A DNA stretch of 19,705 bases from Bacillota bacterium. Its GTDB lineage: Bacteria > Bacillota > Clostridia > Oscillospirales > Ethanoligenentaceae. Both the position numbers and the translations under genes were made by a program. Positions 14,790 through 19,705 of the stretch are shown piece after piece. The stretch covers positions 1 to 19,705 of the forward strand of contig JAEWAU010000025.1 of the NCBI GenBank assembly GCA_023391535.1, written 5' to 3'. The notes beneath the pieces are model-generated. The model saw only the letters and a list, made by a program, of their open reading frames with translations, was not told the DNA's origin and did not search any database. Position 1 is the stretch's first letter. Each line of letters opens with the position of its first letter.

Positions 14790-16447
14790 CGGCAGCGGCG
14801 GAACAGGCGGAGCAAAAGGAAAGGCCCTGCGTGCGGCTCTATCTGGAAGGGCACGCGCTGGAATACGAGATGCAGGCGCTCTGCTTCGCGTTCTTCCCCG
14901 GAAGGCGCGTGGAAAGCGTGCGTGTGGAAAACAGGAGCCTTCCGGCGGCGCCGGAGGGCGATTTTGTCTGGACGCGCCTCCGCGGCCGCGGGGAGCGGCT
15001 TTCGGCGCTGTGCTGCGTGCGCGCGGGCGGGCGCACCGCGCGCGCCGGTTGCCGGGTGGATTTTGCCGGAGCGGAGGCCGAGCAGAGGGCCGCGCGCCGG
15101 GCCGGAATGCTGTTCGACCGCGAGAGGGAAGGCTCGGAAGAAAAAACCGCCGCCGCACGCGCGGAACAGACGCGCAAAAAAGCCTGCGAGCTGGCGCTGG
15201 GGCGCGCGTTTTACCGCGCGGCCTCGCGCGCCGCGGAAGTGCGCCCGCCGTGGGGCATCCTCACGGGCATCCGGCCCGTAAAGCTCGCGCGCATGTGGCT
15301 TTCGGCGGGCAAAACGCCCGAAGAAACGCGGGAGCTGTTCGAGCGGGAATACCGGGTTTCCCCGGCCAAAGCGCGGCTGTGCCTCGCCACGGCCAGCGCG
15401 GAGCAGCGCATCGTGGATCTTTCGCGCCCGGAATCGGCCAGCTTCTATTTCGGCATCCCGTTTTGCCCCACGCGCTGCCTGTACTGCTCGTTCATCTCGC
15501 AGGACGTGGAGAAGGCCGCCCGGCTGGTGCCCGATTACGTGCGTTTGCTGTGCGAGGAGATCGCCGCCACGGGAGAAACGGCGAAACGGCTGGGTTTGCG
15601 CATCGAAACGGTTTATATGGGCGGCGGAACGCCCACGGCGCTTTCGGCAGAACAGCTTGGGCAGGTGCTCGGGGCCGTGAACGCCTCGTTCGACCTTTCG
15701 CATCTGCGGGAATTCACCGTGGAGGCGGGCAGGCCCGACACCATCACGCGCGAAAAGCTCGACGCGATACTCGCGGGCGGCGCGCGGCGCATCAGCATCA
15801 ACCCCCAGACACTCGACGACACGGTGCTGCGGCGCATCGGCCGCGCGCACACGGCGGCGGACGTCTACCGCGCGTTCGCTCTGGCCCGGCGCGCGGGCGT
15901 GCCGTGCATCAACATGGATCTCATCGCGGGGCTTCCGGGGGATTCCCCCGAGGGCTTCGCGCATACGCTCGACGCGGTGCTGGAGCTTTCGCCCGAAGCG
16001 GTTACCGTGCATACGCTGGCGATGAAGCGCGCCTCCAGGCTCGTTACCGAATGGGGCGGGCTGTGGGACGCGGCGGGCGAAAGCGTTTCGGGCATGCTCG
16101 ATACCGCCGCCGCGCGCCTGCAGGCGGCGGGCTACGCGCCCTATTACCTCTACCGCCAGAAAAACACCCTGGGCGGCCTCGAAAACGTGGGCTTCGCGCG
16201 CCCCGGCTCCGAAGGGCTCTACAACGTGTTCATCATGGACGAAACGCACAGCGTGCTCGCGGCCGGGGCGGGGGGCGTCACCAAGCTGCGGCAGCCGTTC
16301 GGCGGGCGCATCGAGCGCTGCTTCAACTTCAAATACCCGTATGAATATATCTCGCGCTTCGGCGAGATACTACAGAGAAAGAAAAAGGTGGACGAATTTT
16401 ATGGCGAATTCCCCTGGAATCGGGACGAGGGCAAGGGGAAGGATTGA
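14786..16447 (+). CDS. hemZ: HemZ-like radical SAM protein (coproporphyrinogen oxidase family)
   Basis: A 553-residue protein, somewhat longer than the roughly 500 residues of HemZ. The GTG start at 14786 overlaps the preceding stop and has GGGGAGG 7 bases upstream. The radical SAM core begins at SFYFGIPFCPTRCLYCSF with cluster cysteines C227, C231 and C234 (Cx3Cx2C), followed by VYMGGGTPTAL, EAGRPDTI, RISINPQTLDD and MDLIAGLPGDS, all typical of the HemN/HemZ family. The N-terminal 200 residues, with PPWGILTGIRPVKL, are characteristic of HemZ rather than HemN. No other haem gene is visible here, so its role in anaerobic coproporphyrinogen III oxidation is assumed from family only; related proteins can have other functions. 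The 3' end overlaps the next gene by 47 bases. Confidence 0.88.
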   Translation: MTAAAEQAEQKERPCVRLYLEGHALEYEMQALCFAFFPGRRVESVRVENRSLPAAPEGDFVWTRLRGRGERLSALCCVRAGGRTARAGCRVDFAGAEAEQRAARRAGMLFDREREGSEEKTAAARAEQTRKKACELALGRAFYRAASRAAEVRPPWGILTGIRPVKLARMWLSAGKTPEETRELFEREYRVSPAKARLCLATASAEQRIVDLSRPESASFYFGIPFCPTRCLYCSFISQDVEKAARLVPDYVRLLCEEIAATGETAKRLGLRIETVYMGGGTPTALSAEQLGQVLGAVNASFDLSHLREFTVEAGRPDTITREKLDAILAGGARRISINPQTLDDTVLRRIGRAHTAADVYRAFALARRAGVPCINMDLIAGLPGDSPEGFAHTLDAVLELSPEAVTVHTLAMKRASRLVTEWGGLWDAAGESVSGMLDTAAARLQAAGYAPYYLYRQKNTLGGLENVGFARPGSEGLYNVFIMDETHSVLAAGAGGVTKLRQPFGGRIERCFNFKYPYEYISRFGEILQRKKKVDEFYGEFPWNRDEGKGKD

Positions 16448-17390
16448 CGCGGAGAGCGTTCGCCGCTCGCTTGCGGAGAAGCCCGCCGCGTTTATCCTGG
16501 CCTGCAACGCCGCCTATGAGAACACCGTGAACGCACTGGCGCGCCGCATCGCCCAAACGAATCCGCGCCCGCGTCTCATCATGCTCTCCGGCCCTTCGGC
16601 CTCGGGGAAGACCACCACCTCCATCAAGCTCCAGCTCGCATTGCAGCGGCTGGGCGTAGGCGCCGTCTCCCTTTCCATGGACGATTTTTTTAAGGACCGC
16701 AGCGCCATTCCGGTGCTTCCGGACGGTTCCCGCGCCTTCGAGGCGCTGGAGGCGCTGGATACCGCCGCGCTGAGCGAGCGCCTGGGCGAGCTGGTGGAAA
16801 AAGGGCGCGCGCAGCTGCCTTTGTTCGATTTTCTCCGCGGCGTACGCGCCGAAAAGACGCGCGCCGTGGAGCTCGCTCCCGGCGACGTGGCCGTGGTGGA
16901 GGGCCTGCACGCGCTGGACCCGCAGGTGACGGGGCTGTTCCCCGCGCAGCGGCTGTTCCAGCTCTATGTGAGCGTGAGCTCGGATTTTGCGGACGAAAAC
17001 GGCGAGGTGCTGCTCGGCGCACGGGATATCCGCCTCATCCGCCGCGCGGTGCGGGATTCCCGTTTCCGCGGGCACGACGCGGAGAGCACGTTCTCCCAGT
17101 GGGACACCGTCTGCCGCGGCGAGGATCTGTACGTGCGGCCCTACAAGCGGCAGGCGGACGCGGCCGTGAACACCGTGTTCCCCTGCGAGCCCGCCCTGTT
17201 CCGGCGGCAGGCGCTGCGCCTGTTCGCGGCGGCGCGCGGCGGACGCTTCGCCGAGCGCGCGCAGCGCCTTACGGAGCGCCTGCGGTTTTTCCCGCCGATG
17301 GCCGTTTCGCTTCTTCCCGCCGACTGCGTGCTGCGCGAATTTCTGGGCGGCAGCTCCTACTATACGCGCAGCGGCAACCGGCGCGGATAA
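16401..17390 (+). CDS. uridine kinase-like P-loop nucleoside kinase
   Basis: A 329-residue protein of the phosphoribulokinase/uridine kinase family. It shows a P-loop GPSASGKTT (64-72), MDDFFKDR (93-100) that holds the substrate-side aspartates, and VAVVEGLHAL, the strand that normally precedes the lid region. Some clostridial members carry an extra N-terminal TGS/threonyl-tRNA synthetase-like domain; only a helical N-terminal stretch of about 55 residues is present here. The ATG at 16401 is chosen because AAAGGTGG (16384-16391) lies 9 bases upstream; it overlaps hemZ by 47 bases, so the two are coupled. The C-terminus (about 220-329) is less typical. ATP-dependent phosphorylation of a nucleoside is likely but uridine as substrate is not proven. 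Confidence 0.82.
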   Translation: MANSPGIGTRARGRIDAESVRRSLAEKPAAFILACNAAYENTVNALARRIAQTNPRPRLIMLSGPSASGKTTTSIKLQLALQRLGVGAVSLSMDDFFKDRSAIPVLPDGSRAFEALEALDTAALSERLGELVEKGRAQLPLFDFLRGVRAEKTRAVELAPGDVAVVEGLHALDPQVTGLFPAQRLFQLYVSVSSDFADENGEVLLGARDIRLIRRAVRDSRFRGHDAESTFSQWDTVCRGEDLYVRPYKRQADAAVNTVFPCEPALFRRQALRLFAAARGGRFAERAQRLTERLRFFPPMAVSLLPADCVLREFLGGSSYYTRSGNRRG

Positions 17391-17440
17391 GCTCCGGCCG
17401 TTTCCGCCCGAAAAAATCGGCGCGAGGGGCCGGGCATCTC

Positions 17441-17469
17441 TTGTGTTTGCAGGCAATAAATGTTATACT
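17441..17469 (+). promoter_or_regulatory. extended -10 promoter of the zinc-ribbon/mazG unit
   Basis: TATACT (17464-17469) preceded by TGT gives an extended -10, and TTGTGT (17441-17446) lies exactly 17 bases upstream. The start codon is about 60 bases downstream of the expected transcription start. Confidence 0.75.
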
Positions 17470-17536
17470 CTCTATGATGCTGCACGGCCTGAAGCCGCAG
17501 TTTATCAGCATCCGAAGCGGAACAGGAGGGCTTGCC

Positions 17537-17893
17537 ATGGCGTTTTTCGAAGACGCGTTCCTGAAAGCCAAACAGATTGCCAATCAGGCGGGAAAAAAGG
17601 CCGGCGAGACGCTGGAGTTTTCCAAGCTGCGCATCGCGGCGGCGGAAACCGAAAAGAAGATCGACGGCGAATACTGCGAATTGGGCAAAATGGTGTACAA
17701 GGCCGCCAAGGAACAGAGCGACTGCACCGAGTATGTGGAAGAAAAGGTCAAGGCCGTGGATCAGCTCAAAACGGAGCTCGCCCAAACAAACGCCAAGATC
17801 GACGAGCTGCGCCGCCTGAAAAAGTGCCCGCAGTGCGGCTTTACCAATTCGGCGCAGGCGGATTACTGCACCAAGTGCGGCCAGAAGCTCTGA
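17537..17893 (+). CDS. small coiled-coil zinc-ribbon protein
   Basis: A 118-residue protein. The ATG at 17537 follows AGGAGGG with a 6-base gap and its own promoter lies just upstream; the longer open frame reaches back antisense-like into the kinase gene and is ignored. The first 95 residues are helical and charged, with heptad-like spacing (AAAETEKKIDGEYCELG, EEKVKAVDQLKTELAQTNAKIDEL), a likely coiled coil. The C-terminus is a zinc ribbon, CPQC (97-100) and CTKC (111-114). Similar small proteins are common in Clostridia next to housekeeping genes. The function is unknown; nucleic-acid or protein binding is possible. It lies 25 bases before mazG and is probably co-transcribed with it. Confidence 0.85.
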   Translation: MAFFEDAFLKAKQIANQAGKKAGETLEFSKLRIAAAETEKKIDGEYCELGKMVYKAAKEQSDCTEYVEEKVKAVDQLKTELAQTNAKIDELRRLKKCPQCGFTNSAQADYCTKCGQKL

Positions 17894-17918
17894 AAAGCGG
17901 CGGGAGTGGCAAACATTC

Positions 17919-18752
17919 ATGGATTTTACGTTTCAATCGCGTTACGGGTTTGAAGATCTCGTGAAGATCGTGGCGCTGCTGCGCGCCCCGGGCGGCTGCC
18001 CGTGGGACAGGGAGCAGACGCACCGCTCCATTCGCGCCAATTTCATTGAGGAAACCTACGAGGCCGTGGAAGCCATTGATACGGACGACCCCGATCTGCT
18101 CCGCGAGGAGCTCGGAGATGTGCTGCTTCAGGTGGCCATGCACGCCCGGATGGAAGAGGAAAGCGGCCGGTTTACAATCGGCGACGTGATCGACGGCATC
18201 TGCAAGAAGCTCGTTGTGCGCCATCCCCATGTGTTCGGGGACGTGCAGGCGGGCACTTCCGAGGAAGTCCTCCGCAACTGGGACGCCATCAAACGGCGCA
18301 CCAAAAAGCAGGAGACGTTCACGGAAACGCTCGAGAGCGTGCCGCGCGTATTGCCCGCGCTGATGCGCAGCGAAAAGCTTCAGCACCGCGCCGCGCGCGC
18401 GGGGTTCGACTGGCCCGACGCGCAGGGCCCCCTCGCCAAGATCCGCGAGGAGCTCGGGGAGCTTGTGCAGGCAGCGGACGCCGGGAGCGGCGCCGCGTGC
18501 CGCGAGGAGCTCGGGGATTTGCTGTTCGCGTGCGTGAACGCCGCGCGCCACCTGGGGGTGGAGCCCGAGGAGGCTCTTTCGGCGGCCTGCGATAAATTCA
18601 CCGCGCGATTTGCAAGCTGCGAACGCCAGGCGGCGGAGCAGGGCGAAGCGCTCAGCGCGCTTTCGCCGGAACAGCTCGACGCGCTGTGGCAAAACGCCAA
18701 ACAGGGGTTGCAATCCGAACCGGTCCGCGGCAATGAGGGGAAAAACGCGTAG
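17919..18752 (+). CDS. mazG: nucleoside triphosphate pyrophosphohydrolase MazG
   Basis: A 277-residue two-domain MazG, close to the usual 260-270. It hydrolyses (deoxy)NTPs to NMP and pyrophosphate, cleansing the nucleotide pool and, in some bacteria, affecting (p)ppGpp levels. The first MazG domain starts at LRAPGGCPWDREQTHRS and contains EETYEAVEAI and EELGDVLLQVAMHARM, with the metal-binding glutamates and aspartate. The linker VRHPHVFGD...NWDAIK is diagnostic. The second domain shows KIREELGELVQA and EELGDLLFACVNAARHL. The N-terminal methylase-like domain found in YabN is absent. GGGAGTGG precedes the ATG. Its place ahead of hup and rqcP matches the conserved Firmicutes cluster. Confidence 0.94.
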   Translation: MDFTFQSRYGFEDLVKIVALLRAPGGCPWDREQTHRSIRANFIEETYEAVEAIDTDDPDLLREELGDVLLQVAMHARMEEESGRFTIGDVIDGICKKLVVRHPHVFGDVQAGTSEEVLRNWDAIKRRTKKQETFTETLESVPRVLPALMRSEKLQHRAARAGFDWPDAQGPLAKIREELGELVQAADAGSGAACREELGDLLFACVNAARHLGVEPEEALSAACDKFTARFASCERQAAEQGEALSALSPEQLDALWQNAKQGLQSEPVRGNEGKNA

Positions 18753-18814
18753 TCTTCTCCCCCCATCCGCGCTGCGCGGGCCGGGCCGGATTTCAATAGG
18801 ACAGGAGGGCGCGG

Positions 18815-18895
18815 GTGTTTCCGCCGCTTTCCGAAAAGCAGGCACACGGGAAAGCCGGCGTGCCGGATGAAGATATCCAAAATGGAGGGAATACC
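18815..18895 (+). promoter_or_regulatory. alternative in-frame start for HU (27-residue extension)
   Basis: A GTG at 18815 with a strong ribosome binding site, AGGAGGG (18803-18809), 5 bases upstream is in frame with HU with no stop between. It would add MFPPLSEKQAHGKAGVPDED plus seven further residues. The canonical ATG at 18896 has its own site, GGAGGG (18884-18889). Either this is a second isoform start or a chance in-frame site. Confidence 0.4.
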
Positions 18896-19171
18896 ATGAC
18901 AAAAACCGATCTCGTAAGCAAAGTGGCCGAAAAAGCCGGCATTTCCAAGAAAGACGCTGAAAAGGCTTCCGCCGCCGTCATCGATTCCATCGTGGAAGCG
19001 CTCGCGGCCGGGGATAAGGTGCAGCTGGTGGGCTTCGGCACGTTTGAAGTGCATCATCGTCCGGAGCGCGTCGGGCACAACCCCCGCACCAAAGAGGAGA
19101 TCACCATTCCCGCATCGGATTACCCCGTGTTCAAGGCGGGCAAATCCTTTAAGGATTCCGTCGCGAAATAA
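18896..19171 (+). CDS. hup: DNA-binding protein HU
   Basis: A 91-residue nucleoid protein, the standard length for HU, with start MTKTDLVSKVAEKAGISKKDAEKA and the family core VQLVGFGTFEVHHRPERVGHNPRT, where the arm that intercalates DNA is RVGHNPRTKEEITIPAS. HU homodimers bend and compact DNA. Residues HHRPERVGH replace the more common RARxARxGR, a modest change in the DNA-binding arm. GGAGGG lies 6 bases before the ATG. The gene sits 143 bases after mazG; I find no clear -10/-35 in between, so it may be read from the upstream promoter as well as from an unseen one. A hairpin terminator follows. Confidence 0.95.
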   Translation: MTKTDLVSKVAEKAGISKKDAEKASAAVIDSIVEALAAGDKVQLVGFGTFEVHHRPERVGHNPRTKEEITIPASDYPVFKAGKSFKDSVAK

Positions 19172-19191
19172 GAAACCATGTACGGCACGGG

Positions 19192-19224
19192 AGCGGGGCG
19201 GCGCGGTTTGGCCGGCCCGCTTTT
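19192..19224 (+). terminator. rho-independent terminator after hup
   Basis: AGCGGGGCGGC (19192-19202) pairs with GCCGGCCCGCT (19211-19221) with a single internal mismatch and an 8-base loop, and runs into TTTT (19221-19224). It would separate the abundant hup transcript from rqcP. Confidence 0.55.
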
Positions 19225-19368
19225 CCGCGCCTTTTTCCGCGCGCACGGCCGCGGCTCCTCGGGAAAAGCGCGGAGAAAACCCGCTTTTCAGGCCGGAAAA
19301 AGGATGAATGCGAACGATACTGCGGCGGCCGCGTCCATAGCGGACCCGGCCGCGCCGGGAGGCGCCCT

Positions 19369-19644
19369 ATGAGGCTCGATAAATTTTTGAAGGTTTCGCG
19401 GCTGATCAAACGCCGCACGGTGGCCAACGAGGCCTGCGACGCGGGCCGTGTGCTGGTGGGCGGAAAGCCCGCGCGCGCTTCCTACGAGGTGAAGGCCGGC
19501 GACCGGCTGGAGATCGCCCTGGGCGCGCGCCGCCTGTGCGTGGAGGTGCTGGACGTAAACGAGCACGCCGCCACGAAGGAAAGCGCCGCGGAGCTTTACC
19601 GCGTGCTTTCGGAAAGCGGCCCCGCACAGCCGGAACGCCGCTGA
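19369..19644 (+). CDS. rqcP: S4-domain ribosome quality-control protein RqcP (YabO)
   Basis: A 91-residue RNA-binding protein consisting of a single S4 domain. MRLDKFLKVSRLIKRRTVANEACDAGRVLVGGKPARASYEVKAGDRLEI is the classic S4 pattern of YabO/Hsp15-like proteins. In Bacillus subtilis RqcP works with RqcH on stalled 50S subunits to add alanine tails. Its position after mazG and hup fits the conserved cluster; yabP, yabQ and divIC, which often follow, are not in the remaining 60 bases. GGGAGG (19357-19362) precedes the ATG. A 22-codon ORF (19304-19372) ends by overlapping the start (ATGA), but it lacks a properly spaced ribosome binding site. Confidence 0.93.
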   Translation: MRLDKFLKVSRLIKRRTVANEACDAGRVLVGGKPARASYEVKAGDRLEIALGARRLCVEVLDVNEHAATKESAAELYRVLSESGPAQPERR

Positions 19645-19673
19645 TTTTCCGCCGAAAGGCAGCACAAGGGGCC

Positions 19674-19705
19674 GTTGCAAAATGAATTACCATTCATTTT
19701 GCAAC
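19674..19705. repeat. perfect AT-rich palindrome at the window end
   Basis: GTTGCAAAATGAAT (19674-19687) is followed by the loop TACC and its exact reverse complement (19692-19705), a 14-bp perfect stem ending on the last base. It is much more AT-rich than its surroundings. It could be an element terminus, a dispersed palindromic repeat, or an assembly fold-back. Confidence 0.85.

Noticed and set aside
14780..16249. 489-codon minus-strand open frame opposite hemZ
   Set aside because: Shadow of the HemZ-like gene; no start signal and no known pattern.
19304..19372. 22-codon ORF overlapping the rqcP start
   Set aside because: The purine-rich sequence touches its ATG with no spacing and the peptide is Ala-rich low complexity; rqcP has its own ribosome binding site.

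Overview
The window is a GC-rich, gene-dense stretch of bacterial chromosome. It most likely comes from an anaerobic, high-GC member of the Clostridia, of the Oscillospiraceae/Ruminococcaceae type. The inference rests on Rnf-type membrane subunits, a HemZ-type radical SAM protein, the MazG - HU - RqcP (YabO) gene order typical of Firmicutes, a recJ - rel neighbourhood, GGAGG-type ribosome binding sites and sigma-A-like promoters with extended -10 elements. I found no tRNA, rRNA, CRISPR array, transposase or phage gene.

Region 1 (1-1351) holds the end of an Rnf-like operon: a 5'-truncated RnfE-like gene overlapping an RnfA-like gene by ATGA. Both proteins are recognisable but lack the first of the conserved membrane cysteines, and no rnfB follows. 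Region 2 (1499-7973) is a cell-envelope and peptide block: a membrane-anchored DUF4015-type putative glycosidase; on the minus strand, a membrane-anchored polysaccharide deacetylase followed by a small unknown ORF; peptidase T; an orphan FliD-C-like protein (minus); and a secreted Asp-box (BNR) repeat protein. Several of these proteins carry Ser-rich linkers or tracts. Strong hairpin terminators separate the convergent units. Region 3 (8054-9124) is a PLP-dependent threonine aldolase-like gene.

Region 4 (9291-17390) is core housekeeping. It contains RecJ, then a terminator and strong promoter, then a bifunctional Rel (p)ppGpp enzyme behind three tandem 27-bp hairpin repeats, then a tightly overlapping trio of metallo-beta-lactamase-fold hydrolase, HemZ-like radical SAM protein and uridine kinase-like P-loop kinase. 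Region 5 (17441-19705) has its own promoter and encodes a coiled-coil zinc-ribbon protein, MazG, HU (with two plausible start sites) and RqcP. It ends in a perfect AT-rich palindrome that reaches exactly the last base, which suggests that the window is a whole contig broken at a repeat.

I see no clear new multi-gene defence or biosynthetic system. The best leads are the cysteine-poor Rnf-like pair, the tandem hairpin repeats abutting the rel ribosome binding site, the possible N-terminally extended HU isoform, the orphan FliD-like protein, and operator-like palindromes upstream of the deacetylase and pepT genes.
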